The notes: generated by a model from the sequence alone, not told the origin. Counted from the first letter of the stretch, positions 35,201-43,369 are shown. The stretch: 64,000 bases of DNA from Pseudomonas sp. J452 (GCF_024666525.1 NZ_CP088294.1:3968001-4032000), one strand, 5' to 3'. Made by a program: numbers and translations.

Positions 35201-37096
35201 TACGAGAAGGACGATTTGGTGGACGCGCTGTTAGAGGACAACAGCGCTCGCCGTAAGCGTCAGAAGGCACTGGATATTCGGGTGATTGTGGGTAATCCGC
35301 CGTATTCGGTTGGTCAGGGTGATGCCAACGCCAATAATCAGAATGTGGCTTACCCCCGTCTGGACGCATGCATCCGTTCCACTTATGCAATGCGCTCAAC
35401 GGCCACACTCAAGAACGCCCTTTATGACAGCTATATTCGTGCCATTCGCTGGGCAAGCGACCGTATCGGTGATGCCGGAATCATCGGTTTTGTCACCAAT
35501 GCGGGATTTCTGGAAGCCAACACCGCAGATGGTCTGCGCAAGTGTCTAGCCGATGAGTTCTCAAGCCTCTATGTGTTCCATCTGCGCGGCAACCAGCGCA
35601 CCAGCGGCGAAACTTCGCGCAAGGAAGGCGGCAAGATTTTTGGCAGCGGCAGCCGCGCCCCCATCGCCATCTCCTTGCTGGTGAAAAATCCCAACGCGCA
35701 GTTTCGCGGCCAAATCCATTTCCATGATATTGGCGACTACCTCAGCCGTGAAGACAAGTTGGATAAGATCGCCGGCTATGCCAGCGTGGCCGGTATCGAG
35801 CATTGGCAAAAGATCACCCCGAACGAGCATGGGGACTGGCTCCAGCAACGTGATGAAGGTTTTTCTGAATTTATCGTGCTGGGAGAAAAGGGAAGCCAAA
35901 CAACCGAGAAGATTTTCTCTCTACACTCCAGCGGGATAAAAACAAATAGAGATGCTTGGTGCTATAACTATTCTAAAAGAAAACTCTCCAGCAACATGCA
36001 TGAAACAATTAACTTCTACAACTCAGAAGTCAGAAGGTTTCAAGGCGAGAAAACCACTCAAGGCAAGAGTATAGACTCTGCAAATTTCATAAATACAGAT
36101 CCAACGAAAATGAGCTGGGATCACGCACAAAAAGTTGGAGTTGAAAAGGGGAGGATGGGCTCATACACCGAGAATGCAATATTTCCAGCAATCTATCGTC
36201 CCTTCACAAAATGCTGGTCATATGTGGACAGCTTTTTCAATAATCGCATATACCAGATGCCAAGCCTTTTTCCAGATCAGAATGCAGCGAACCTAGCAAT
36301 ATGTGTATCTGGAAAAGGAGGGAAAGTCGCATTCAGCTCGATGATTACTAGCGTGATCCCCAGTTTGCACATGGTGGACATTGACGGTTCCCAATGCTTT
36401 CCGCTGTACCTCTACGACGAAGCCGTTCAAGTCTCGAAAGACGATCTCTTTACCGAGCAGACTAAAGGCGGCTTGTGCCGTCGCGACGCCATAACTGATG
36501 CCGGCCTGGCTCATTTCCAGATGGTCTACCCAGGCGAGCAGATCAGTAAAGAAGACCTGTTCTACTACGTTTACGGCATCCTCCATTCCCCGGACTACCG
36601 CGAGCGCTTTGCCGACAACCTGAGCAAGGAGCTGCCGCGCATTCCTGCCGTGAAGAAGGCCGCCGACTTCTGGGCCTTTAGCAAGGCAGGCCGCGCCTTG
36701 GCAGACCTTCACCTCAACTACGAAACCGTCGAGCCGTATCCACTGACTATCGAGTCCAAGGGCCCGCTGACCAACGCCGATTACCGCGTGGAGAAGATGA
36801 AGTTCGCCAAGAAGGGCGACAAGACCACCGTCATCTACAACCACCGCATCACCCTTAAGGGTATCCCCGAGGCGGCCTGGGATTACGTGGTCAACGGTAA
36901 GGCCGCGCTGGACTGGGTGATGGAGCGCCAAGCAGTGCGCACCGACAAGGCCAGCGGCATCGTCAACGACGCCAACGACTGGGCTAACGAAACTATGGGC
37001 AACCCCAAGTACCCACTGGAGCTGTTCCAGCGCGTGGTCACCGTGAGCCTAGAAACCCAGAAAACTGTCCATAACCTGCCGGCGCTGGATATCTAG
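32216..37096 (+). CDS. Type ISP single-chain restriction-modification enzyme (nuclease-helicase-methylase)
   Basis: 1626 aa from the ATG at 32216 (AAGGA 8 nt upstream). Domains: Mrr-like nuclease at residues about 20-110 (GIDLVA with D66, IQCK with Q81-K83); SF2 helicase-translocase at about 165-680 (Walker A ACGTGKT, DEAH box at 325-328, MTATPR, QSVGRVMRN); gamma-class N6-adenine methylase at about 880-1100 (DPFTGTGTF near 921, VGNPPYS near 1025); then the target-recognition domain and C-terminal part. This is the LlaGI/LlaBIII architecture: the same polypeptide methylates its own site or translocates and cuts foreign DNA. All motifs are intact. From about 35,880 to 36,360 the DNA is clearly AT-rich compared with the rest, coinciding with the recognition domain, consistent with domain exchange. 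Confidence 0.88.
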   Translation: MSALSALLDTYRSASVTEREKGTYFEELICAYLRNEATYRDLYEKVWTYAEWAKEQGLSGKDAGIDLVARTQGTGEYHAIQCKLYAEDYKVQKKDIDSFFTASGKAPFTHRIIVATTNNWSEHAEDALQGQHQTINKIDLQALEESQIDWAKYQPNQTVALKTKKQLREHQQTALNATAAGLKEAERGKLIMACGTGKTFTSLKIAERLAGKGKRVLFLVPSLSLLSQTLTEWTQESETPLHSFAVCSDSDVGKKRKADEDTPQVFAHELRYPATTKADRLAAEMLKRHDTEHMSVVFSTYHSIDVISRAQHEHGLAAFDLIICDEAHRTTGATFDDDDESTFVRVHDADYIRATKRLYMTATPRIYGDSAKVKAESGEVTLCSMDDEALYGKELFVINFSEAVQRGLLTDYKVLVLTVEESIVSRRLQELLKDEDNQLKVDDAAKIVGCWKALAKQGLAENLVGDDQPMKRAVAFCQVISPNYKGTKHKVSSINIASMFQSVVEAYQESEDIDEASRIICEAAHVDGGMNASQKEAKLNWLKEEPPTNTCRILSNVRCLSEGVDVPALDAVLFLTPRNSQVDVVQSVGRVMRNAPGKKRGYVVLPVVIPAGMEPHEALNDNQTYKVVWQVLQALRSHDDSFDAMVNKLDLIGSDPRKMEVIAITDKADKKAKKASGTSNGQAGKGQYGIGEKRPRHDAEGQMTKQAELTYEVGEIEKAIYAKIVDKCGNRHHWEDWANDIAKIARTHIDRIQGILETPANTQEQAAFNAFAAELRDDLNDSISDGEIVEMLAQHLVTKPVFDALFEEYSFASHNPMSMAMQGVLDALHEHRLDKEADTLEKFYTSVRQRASGIDSAAGKQKIIVELYEKFFANAFPRMRDKLGIVYTPVEVVDFILHSVNHLLQQEFGQTLGSKGVHIIDPFTGTGTFVTRLIQSGLIKPEELPHKYKHEIHANELVLLAYYIAAINIEAAYHGEVIDEYTPFEGICLTDTFQMYEKDDLVDALLEDNSARRKRQKALDIRVIVGNPPYSVGQGDANANNQNVAYPRLDACIRSTYAMRSTATLKNALYDSYIRAIRWASDRIGDAGIIGFVTNAGFLEANTADGLRKCLADEFSSLYVFHLRGNQRTSGETSRKEGGKIFGSGSRAPIAISLLVKNPNAQFRGQIHFHDIGDYLSREDKLDKIAGYASVAGIEHWQKITPNEHGDWLQQRDEGFSEFIVLGEKGSQTTEKIFSLHSSGIKTNRDAWCYNYSKRKLSSNMHETINFYNSEVRRFQGEKTTQGKSIDSANFINTDPTKMSWDHAQKVGVEKGRMGSYTENAIFPAIYRPFTKCWSYVDSFFNNRIYQMPSLFPDQNAANLAICVSGKGGKVAFSSMITSVIPSLHMVDIDGSQCFPLYLYDEAVQVSKDDLFTEQTKGGLCRRDAITDAGLAHFQMVYPGEQISKEDLFYYVYGILHSPDYRERFADNLSKELPRIPAVKKAADFWAFSKAGRALADLHLNYETVEPYPLTIESKGPLTNADYRVEKMKFAKKGDKTTVIYNHRITLKGIPEAAWDYVVNGKAALDWVMERQAVRTDKASGIVNDANDWANETMGNPKYPLELFQRVVTVSLETQKTVHNLPALDI

Positions 37097-37114
37097 CAAA
37101 CCAAGGGAGATTCA
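37092..37114 (-). repeat. Possible relic of an IS3-family terminal repeat
   Basis: TCTAGCAAACCAAGGGAGATTCA matches the outer 23 nt of the IS3 right end at 20 positions. It overlaps the stop codon of the ISP gene. No transposase sequence accompanies it. It may be a degenerate solo end or a chance match. (Shown here as two parts: TCTAGCAAACCA and AGGGAGATTCA.). Confidence 0.35.
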
Positions 37115-37500
37115 AGCTTTAGGTGCAGTGGTGGCAGTGGCTTCTCAGTTGGAGATCAACCTGACGCTGCTGGCTAAACCAAAAGCTGATCTTCTCCGCC
37201 AAGCCTCAGAGTCATAACCTGCAAAGCAGCTGGGCTTGGGGCTGCCCCCGAGACAGAGATCGCCGCCCAGTTCTTAGGCGGCGATCTTGCAATCGTGCCG
37301 CTAATCGATGTGAAGAGGCAGGTATAGAAGCTTTCGCATCCTATGCGCCCAAGTCTCTACGGACATTCCCGGCCCGACTCACCTTGCTTCTCGGTTAGAG
37401 ATCGCACCTTCGTCACAATTTACCGCGCGAGTGCGCAAGACTTTGCACACCCCTCGCGAAGTAACATCGCCGCCGCATGCCTCTGCTTCGAAGGATCGAT
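37115..37500. other. Intergenic region upstream of the pyocin-like gene
   Basis: About 385 nt with no convincing ORF. It should contain the pyocin promoter. I looked for a tandem ATTGnnGT-type PrtN P-box and saw none. A hairpin-like CTTAGGCGGCGATC segment lies near 37272. Confidence 0.35.
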
Positions 37501-38715
37501 ATGAGCGGCTACGTAGCGAACAACCGGGACGAGCGCCAAGCTCCCGAGATTCCTCAATACAGCGGTGCCTTTGACCAGCAGCCGCTCCGGCAAATGGATA
37601 GACCTAGTCCGCTTGCGCCGGAACCTCTTCCCTCTCCACCGGCACAATGTGTCTTTGCCAAACCCAGTTCACTGCCCCTCGGCGCCTTGGACTATCCATC
37701 AGTGGTGCCGGCGGAGTTAGCGAGTGCTTATGGCCAGACAGCGATCCTGGCAACCACGGATGTTCAGGCTGCTGGCGGCGGGTTGTTGCTTACGCGTGCA
37801 GCTGGCCAACTGTTAGGAGGCGGTACCTGGGCCATTCAGAGCGCTGGCGGTATCGCTACAGGTAGTGGAGCAGCGGGCGCTGCCGGGAGCGGTATTCTCG
37901 CAACCGCAGCTACCACCGCTATCGGCTTCGTTGCTTTGCTATGGCCGTCCCCCATGGGCGGAAGCGATCTGTACCGCAAGTCGGAACTTGAAGTTCTCAG
38001 TACGGCCAAGACTAGGTTGCGCTTCCACGTCGAGCATGACTGGACTAATGGTTCCATACGTACCTATGGCTTTCACACCAGTTCTCGTAGCGGTTTCGAT
38101 TCCGTTCCGGTTGTGGCTGCCAGTGCCCAGGGCGATCAGGCTGTTGTGGATCTAGGGGATGGGGTCACCATCCTCTGGACACCTCAGGTAGATCCAACTG
38201 CAGGAACTCCACCGCTGCCGGAGCATATTCAGGGGCTGACGGAGACCATTTGGATCTACCCGGTCAGCGAAAACGCGGCTCAGGCTCTTGAAAACCCGAT
38301 CTACCCTTCGGACTACAAAGACTTCATCATCACCTTCCCGGATCACCCCGGAGTGCAACCAGTTTATGTGGTGCTTAGCACTCAGCTGGATAAGAACAAG
38401 GCCAGGGGGCGTGAGTTTGAGGACGAGGTGTATGGCGATTACAGCTCGACTCGCTCGGAGACGGGGCGAGAGGTGACAGTGAAGACAAAGAGCGGCACTC
38501 GCACTCGCATCGACATGGTTGGCCGAGAGCCAGACGGCACAATCTCGTGTGTCGAATGCAAGTCCTCTGATACCGCGCCATTAACGCCTAATCAGAAGGT
38601 AGCGTTCCCGGAAATCGAGGAGAGCGGCGCGGTCGTGGTTGGAAAAGGGAAGCCTGGTTTCCCCGGGGGAACTGATATACCCCCAACGAAAGTTGACGTT
38701 GTGCGACCGAACTAA
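37501..38715 (+). CDS. S-type pyocin-like bacteriocin with C-terminal PD-(D/E)XK nuclease
   Basis: 404 aa from the ATG at 37501 (AAGGA upstream; an ATG at 37477 is less likely). Residues 1-70 are Pro-rich and disordered. Residues about 95-160 are Gly/Ala-rich and hydrophobic (QLLGGGTWAIQ, TAIGFVALLWPSPMGG), and residues about 170-300 match the pyocin S translocation-type domain (LYRKSELEVL, GVTILWTPQVD, ETIWIYPVSE). After a cleavage-type linker (STQLDKNKARGREFED), the toxin domain carries D337 (RIDMVGRE) and E352-C-K354 (CVECKSS), a restriction-nuclease-like core rather than the classical colicin HNH. No receptor-binding domain is obvious at the N-terminus, so uptake may use another route. 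Followed by two immunity genes. Confidence 0.75.
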   Translation: MSGYVANNRDERQAPEIPQYSGAFDQQPLRQMDRPSPLAPEPLPSPPAQCVFAKPSSLPLGALDYPSVVPAELASAYGQTAILATTDVQAAGGGLLLTRAAGQLLGGGTWAIQSAGGIATGSGAAGAAGSGILATAATTAIGFVALLWPSPMGGSDLYRKSELEVLSTAKTRLRFHVEHDWTNGSIRTYGFHTSSRSGFDSVPVVAASAQGDQAVVDLGDGVTILWTPQVDPTAGTPPLPEHIQGLTETIWIYPVSENAAQALENPIYPSDYKDFIITFPDHPGVQPVYVVLSTQLDKNKARGREFEDEVYGDYSSTRSETGREVTVKTKSGTRTRIDMVGREPDGTISCVECKSSDTAPLTPNQKVAFPEIEESGAVVVGKGKPGFPGGTDIPPTKVDVVRPN

Positions 38716-38729
38716 ACGGAGATGACTGG

Positions 38730-39065
38730 ATGTCTGTAGCAGAGGCCGGCGTAATCGACATGTGGGGCATCCCTGATTGGGATAGGAGCAAGATCGAGCT
38801 GGTCATCACCGATCACCTCGGCTGGGAACCAGAGGAAGAAATGGAGCACCTCATAATGCTTCAGGAAAAGGTTAACTCCTATATCTCCTTCATTGAGAGC
38901 GGGGAAATCAATACGGCAATCCCCTCAGCGGTAGGCAAGGTTCCCATTATCAGAGTGGTTGGAAAGTACGCGCTTTCCAAGCAGGCCGAGGCCTTCGCTG
39001 ATCGCGTCACCGAGGTTCTGCGCGACGCTGATATCGAGTTCGAATTTGTGCTCAGACAGGGCTAG
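38730..39065 (+). CDS. DUF6572-like protein, probable cognate immunity protein
   Basis: 111 aa, ATG with GGAG upstream, 14 nt after the toxin gene. The sequence VIDMWGIPDWDRSKIELVIT and HLIMLQEKVNSYISFIESG resembles DUF6572, a family repeatedly found next to polymorphic toxins. Acidic, as expected for an inhibitor of a nuclease. Position directly after the toxin makes it the best candidate for cognate immunity. Confidence 0.65.
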   Translation: MSVAEAGVIDMWGIPDWDRSKIELVITDHLGWEPEEEMEHLIMLQEKVNSYISFIESGEINTAIPSAVGKVPIIRVVGKYALSKQAEAFADRVTEVLRDADIEFEFVLRQG

Positions 39066-39101
39066 GGGCGCCTTGGTGTCGGTGCTTAAGGCTGGCAAGG
39101 A

Positions 39102-39353
39102 ATGATCAATCTGAAATCCCGCATCACCGACTACAGCGAGGACGAATTCCTCCGACTGATTGAAGAGATCTGCAGCGCTACCGGAAGCGAGAAGTACCAA
39201 GATGAGTTGCTGGAGAACTTCATCCAGGTGAGTGAGCACCCCGCTGGCTCCGACCTCATTTACTACCCCGAGTCAGGCGACGCTTCGCCGAGAGAAATTC
39301 TTGAAACCGTCGTGGCGTGGCGGCGTGGCAATGGCTTATCGTCGTTTAGATAG
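39102..39353 (+). CDS. Colicin/pyocin DNase immunity protein (Im2/Im9-like)
   Basis: 83 aa. The sequence matches the classic DNase-colicin immunity fold: ITDYSEDEFLRLIEEIC, then EHPAGSDLIYYPESGDASP and ETVVAWRRGNG. Known members bind HNH DNase toxins of the E7/E9/pyocin S1-S2 type. The adjacent pyocin here has a PD-(D/E)XK rather than HNH toxin domain, so this gene probably protects against competitors' pyocins, or is a leftover of a replaced toxin. AAGGA lies immediately before the ATG, tight spacing. Confidence 0.85.
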   Translation: MINLKSRITDYSEDEFLRLIEEICSATGSEKYQDELLENFIQVSEHPAGSDLIYYPESGDASPREILETVVAWRRGNGLSSFR

Positions 39354-39489
39354 CGGTCACTGGATACAAGTGCATCTGCCTTAAAGGGCTATTGAGTCCG
39401 CCTTTGGCCGGGCGCGGGAGTGCTGTTGCAGCCTTTTCTGAGGAGCCTCAAGATCCACGAAGAATGCGATCAGCCCAAGGATTGACTTG

Positions 39490-40072
39490 ATGACTACCGA
39501 AACCAGTATTTCGCATCCTCTTCCCAAGACACCTGCACTCATCATTATCGATATGCAGCGCGGTATGGCTGATCCCTCAGCTGGTGTACGTAACAACCCC
39601 CAAGCAGAACAGACCATTGCTGGCGCTCTACAGGCATGGAGAGAGGTAAACGCCCCCATCGTGCACGTGCGCCACATCTCTAGAACCCCCCGGTTCCCCC
39701 TTTTGGCCCGGGCATCCCGGAGTAGAGTTCCAGCCAGAACTACAACCCCTGATTTCAGAGCACGTCGTTGAGAAGAATGTCCCCGACGCATTCATCAATT
39801 CGGGGCTTGAGCGGTGGCTACGGGTTAGGGGCATTGATGCTGTTGCTCTAGTAGGTGTCAGCACCAACAATTCGGTAGAGGCTACCGCTCGATCAGCAGG
39901 AAATTTGGGTTTCGAGACCTATGTAGTTGCTGATGCGACGTTCGCGTTTTCAAAAGCCGACTACAACGGCTTCATGCGCAGTGCTGACGATGTCCATGCG
40001 ATGGCCTTAGCGAATCTCCATGGTGAGTACGCAACAGTGATTACCGCTATTGAGCTGCGTGAACTCCTCTGA
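39490..40072 (+). pseudogene. Isochorismatase-like hydrolase gene with frameshift in a C6 run
   Basis: The first part (from the ATG at 39490, AAGGA upstream) encodes ALIIIDMQRGMADPS with the catalytic Asp of the isochorismatase/cysteine-hydrolase family. At the run of six C (39686-39691) the frame shifts by +1 and terminates early. Removing one C restores a continuous frame to the TGA at 40070-40072, containing HVVEKNVPDAF (catalytic Lys) and VGVSTNNSVEATARSAG, where the usual nucleophile Cys is Ser, as in some family members. Either a true pseudogene or a sequencing error in a homopolymer. Confidence 0.7.
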
Positions 40073-40213
40073 GGGAACAAGCCTTTCAGTACCGCAGGCC
40101 CTGCAAGCTTGGCCCCAACCCTGTTGCCCTGGTAATCATCTGGATCGTCAGCATACCCGTAAGCACTTGCGTTCTTCAGTATCATCGCGACACCTCGCTG
40201 AATGGATGGCCTC

Positions 40214-40933
40214 ATGCTCCTGCAAACCCGCAACCATATTCTCGAAGTTCTCGAAAGTCTCGCCATTGGCGACTTCGCTGCACGTCCGTTCGACTGTGCC
40301 TTCGAATTGCTCGCAGCCCCACCAAGCCGCAAGCGCCTGATCATGGTCGGCTTCAACGGCTCGCTGGCCGACGCCATCCACACCAATGCCGGTGCAATAC
40401 GCGCAGGCTATGAACAGCCAATGTTCTCCAATGTTGCCCATGGCCTGGAGGGTGGCTGGGGCCCGAAGACCCTTGCCCGGCGACTTACAGATCTACCCAC
40501 TGCACTGGGATTTGATTGGCGCGACACCGTCTATACCAATGCCTTGCTGCTTTGCTCACGGGACGCTGTGTCGATACGAAAAGTCGCGGAGCAATCTTCC
40601 GCAGCAGGGCTAGAAATGCTGACGCGCAAATCGATGGACTTCTTTAAGCGAGTGACCATGCCACTTGCGGAAGCGGAGCTGATCATTGCCTACAGCAATG
40701 GGTTAGGAAGCCCATCGGCTGCCAAGATTCTCTGGGAGGCATTTGGCGATGGGGAGGCCTTGGATCACGTTGACTCGTCCTCGTACCGGGCCACCTATGG
40801 CTTCACTGCGACCATTGCTAGGCGGAAGGTGCCGGTAGTCGGTATTCGGCACATGTCCAGATTTGCTCCGAATATTGAGGGGATAAAACTGGCTTGGAGA
40901 CGGCAGATGGAGAGACTGGCGGAAGGTATTTGA
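40214..40933 (+). CDS. Hypothetical protein with weak uracil-DNA-glycosylase-like features
   Basis: 239 aa from the ATG at 40214 (ATG 40202 is an alternative; neither has a strong ribosome site). Not recognised. Segments RLIMVGFNGSLADA, YTNALLLCSRDA and VGIRHMSRF are arranged like the GxNP / ... / HxS motifs of the uracil-DNA glycosylase fold, but identity is too low to claim enzyme activity. Monocistronic, between a pseudogene and a TIR-domain gene. Confidence 0.4.
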   Translation: MLLQTRNHILEVLESLAIGDFAARPFDCAFELLAAPPSRKRLIMVGFNGSLADAIHTNAGAIRAGYEQPMFSNVAHGLEGGWGPKTLARRLTDLPTALGFDWRDTVYTNALLLCSRDAVSIRKVAEQSSAAGLEMLTRKSMDFFKRVTMPLAEAELIIAYSNGLGSPSAAKILWEAFGDGEALDHVDSSSYRATYGFTATIARRKVPVVGIRHMSRFAPNIEGIKLAWRRQMERLAEGI

Positions 40934-41093
40934 CCTGGGCGGATTGGTAGCTGAATTGCACAGAGGCAGCAGTCGGCCAAAGCGGTCATTCGTTGGCTAC
41001 AAAATTCTGGCCGATTCACTCACAATTCTCTGGCACTGCTCCTGCTTTGGTTAACCGACTGAGTGCAGGAACGCTCACGATCAGGGAGTTTTA

Positions 41094-41867
41094 ATGAGTA
41101 AGGTATTTCTGAGCCATAACCACGCAGATAAGCCATTTACAAGGCGCCTTGCCGGTGACTTGCGCCAGGCTGGGCATACTGTCTGGATCGACGAGGCTGA
41201 AATCAATATTGGTGACTCTCTGATCGATAAGATTCGAGCTGGTCTAGACGAAGTAGATTTCGTGGCTGCGGTGCTTAGTGAGAAGTCGATTGATAGCCCT
41301 TGGGTTCAGCGAGAGTTGGAGATAGCTTCCAACCGTGAAATCGAAGAGCGGCGCGTAGTGGTTCTGCCGTTGATGGTGCAGAAGGTGTCCCTACCGGGCT
41401 TCCTCAAAGGGAAGTTCTATGGGGACTTCACAGACCCTGATGCCTACCAGCAGATGTTTGAACTGCTGTTGCGCGCCCTGGGCCCAGCCACGGCACTGAC
41501 AAAGCCACCTGCGCAGGAGATTGATGCGTTGCGACAAGAGTTGGCCGTTATGAAAGGCGCATTAGACGAGCTGGCGAAACAGAACAAAGCGCATGAACTC
41601 ATATCGTTGAGGCACAAGAGCGCCAACCTTGCCGCCGCTATTGAGAAAGCCAACCAAAAGTACCCAAATCACGCACCGATCAACAATACATATGCGTTCG
41701 AGGTAGGGAGCACCCCCGTTACATTGGACTACTTGCTCTGGGGAATCGGCAAAGCCATGAGAACTGGCGCTCACATTCTCGAGTCACTTCTGTCGATACA
41801 TGATAAGTGGCCCGATGCCCAGCGCATGATTGAAGCATACGACGACTTGCTGGCTAGTTATGACTGA
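41094..41867 (+). CDS. TIR-domain protein
   Basis: 257 aa, ATG with GGGAG. The N-terminal TIR domain (KVFLSHNHADKPFTRRL, VWIDEAEINIGDSL, VLSEKSIDSPWVQREL) contains the expected catalytic Glu74 in WVQRELEIA. Bacterial TIR domains are NADases in several anti-phage systems. The middle part (residues about 141-195) is a coiled coil with many Gln/Lys/Glu, and the C-terminal 60 residues are helical. No sensor domain or second gene of a known TIR system (ThsA, STING, Argonaute) lies next to it; the adjacent convergent gene is a RES-domain protein, another NAD-consuming family. Confidence 0.8.
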   Translation: MSKVFLSHNHADKPFTRRLAGDLRQAGHTVWIDEAEINIGDSLIDKIRAGLDEVDFVAAVLSEKSIDSPWVQRELEIASNREIEERRVVVLPLMVQKVSLPGFLKGKFYGDFTDPDAYQQMFELLLRALGPATALTKPPAQEIDALRQELAVMKGALDELAKQNKAHELISLRHKSANLAAAIEKANQKYPNHAPINNTYAFEVGSTPVTLDYLLWGIGKAMRTGAHILESLLSIHDKWPDAQRMIEAYDDLLASYD

Positions 41868-42001
41868 ATCCAATGGCCTTCGCTTCAACGGCCCAGAGGA
41901 TATCGGGGTGCGCACAGGACTATCCTTTGCTTCAACTTCCCGATCGGCTATTTGGGGCCGGTAGTTGTCAAGAGAGCTTCTTGGCGGCTGATCCAAAGGT
42001 T

Positions 42002-43078
42002 TCAATACTCGACTGGCCCGAAGTGCCCACGATAGCCAACTTGGGTGAGGATAAGGCGATTGATGCACTCGACACTGACCAAGCCACTTTCCCTCGGCCT
42101 ACCAAATAGGGCGAGATTGCGAATGGTAGTTGCCTCCACATATTTCTCCCGCTCTGGATGGAAGCGACGAAGTGATAGACCATAGGTCGTTTCGAAAGGA
42201 TGGCTGCCGGTGCGAATCAGGCTGAAAAAGGACGGATAGATCACTCCGTCAAAACCAGCTTCTTTCGCAGCAAGAGCAAGGTCACGGGCGATGTCATATG
42301 AGTGAGAACGGGCGAGAAACAGCATATGAATTGCCATATCCAGGCTTTCGAACTCAGTCTCTGTTTCCTCCAAAGGGTGAGTCAGATCCAGTAGCCGGAG
42401 ATCCTTCTGACTCTTTAAGGTTGCGACATAAAGTTCATCCTCCGTCGATGCCCTACATTCATGGATACAGACATCAAGGTCTTGCGATCCGTACATCACG
42501 GAGAAGCCTGGAGAATCCAAACGCCCTTTACCTGCGAACTCTAGAGGTGGACTGTCGTACTCGGACGGCTCTGCTGGATGTCCCGGGTTGACACGCAGAC
42601 GGTAGAATTTGCTGCCTTTGCTGAGTGTTTTTTCGGGGTATTCCTTCAGGACACGTTCGATGAGCTGAGGGCGTGTCGTGGGATCCTGCAGCGCCTTTAG
42701 TGGCTCGACTTCGCCGATCATCCACAATCGTGGGCCGTAATGGAAAAATCCAACTTTAGCGGCCTCCTCAATAAACTTGATGTCGTTCTCAAGCCACGCT
42801 GACGGGGCTATGTCGCTCTGGCCATAATGGTACTCGTTGAACTGAATAACTGGCGCTGCGCCGTAGTCACACCGGACGGTAGTTCCGCTCACAAAGAAGC
42901 GCCACGCCAGATCTAGAATGTGATCTCGGGACAGCTTTTTCCCATCCGGACTCTGGCAATTCGGACATTCGCCTTGTTGTTCAAGGCCATGCTTTACGGC
43001 ATCGATCCGCAGCCCTTCATCTGTGAAACAGTTTGAGCAGAGCAGAATCTCACTGGTTGGCTCGGTTATGTCGGACAT
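42002..43078 (-). CDS. RES-domain protein with N-terminal zinc ribbon (predicted NAD+-degrading toxin)
   Basis: 358 aa, ATG with GGGAG. The N-terminal zinc-ribbon (CSNCF, CPNCQ) and helical part match the HEPN/RES N-terminal extension. The RES domain spans residues about 165-330: FYRLRVNPG, AGKGRLDSPGFSVMYGS, CIHECRAS and LARSHSYDIARDL supply the Arg, Glu and Ser positions after which the family is named. RES toxins (as in RES-Xre modules) degrade NAD+. No Xre-Res antitoxin gene is adjacent. It faces the TIR gene tail-to-tail. Confidence 0.75.
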   Translation of the reverse strand: MSDITEPTSEILLCSNCFTDEGLRIDAVKHGLEQQGECPNCQSPDGKKLSRDHILDLAWRFFVSGTTVRCDYGAAPVIQFNEYHYGQSDIAPSAWLENDIKFIEEAAKVGFFHYGPRLWMIGEVEPLKALQDPTTRPQLIERVLKEYPEKTLSKGSKFYRLRVNPGHPAEPSEYDSPPLEFAGKGRLDSPGFSVMYGSQDLDVCIHECRASTEDELYVATLKSQKDLRLLDLTHPLEETETEFESLDMAIHMLFLARSHSYDIARDLALAAKEAGFDGVIYPSFFSLIRTGSHPFETTYGLSLRRFHPEREKYVEATTIRNLALFGRPRESGLVSVECINRLILTQVGYRGHFGPVEY

Positions 43079-43153
43079 ACAGGCTCCCTGCGTTTTTGTT
43101 GCCGGACTTAGCGATTTAATAAGCGAAAATCCTAGACGCCAGATGACCGTTTT

Positions 43154-43193
43154 TGGCCGGTATCTGCCTGACGTGACAGGCAGATACCGGCCA
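43154..43193. repeat. Long perfect inverted repeat (17-bp arms)
   Basis: Arms GGCCGGTATCTGCCTG and CAGGCAGATACCGGCC (plus one T:A pair outside) enclose the 6-nt loop ACGTGA. It lies upstream of the RES gene and behind the zinc-ribbon/HEPN gene. There is no T tract on either strand, so it is not a typical terminator. The left side overlaps a copy of the dispersed TGACCGTTTTTGGCC motif. Confidence 0.7.
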
Positions 43194-43369
43194 GTAGCGT
43201 ACGCTCATAGATATTTACGAAGAATGAGCGATCCAGTCAGCGGGCACCTAAATGATTTCGGAGTTCCCAGAGAGCAGATGTACTACAAACTCTGGTCGGA
43301 GCTATAGCTACACGATGTGGCGCCTGCCTTGCCGTTTGCAGATCTAAGCCTAGGCGCGCCACTCCTTAG

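Noticed and set aside
37115..37500. PrtN-type P-box before the pyocin gene
   Set aside because: No tandem ATTGnnGT-like pattern was found, so regulation by PrtN cannot be supported.
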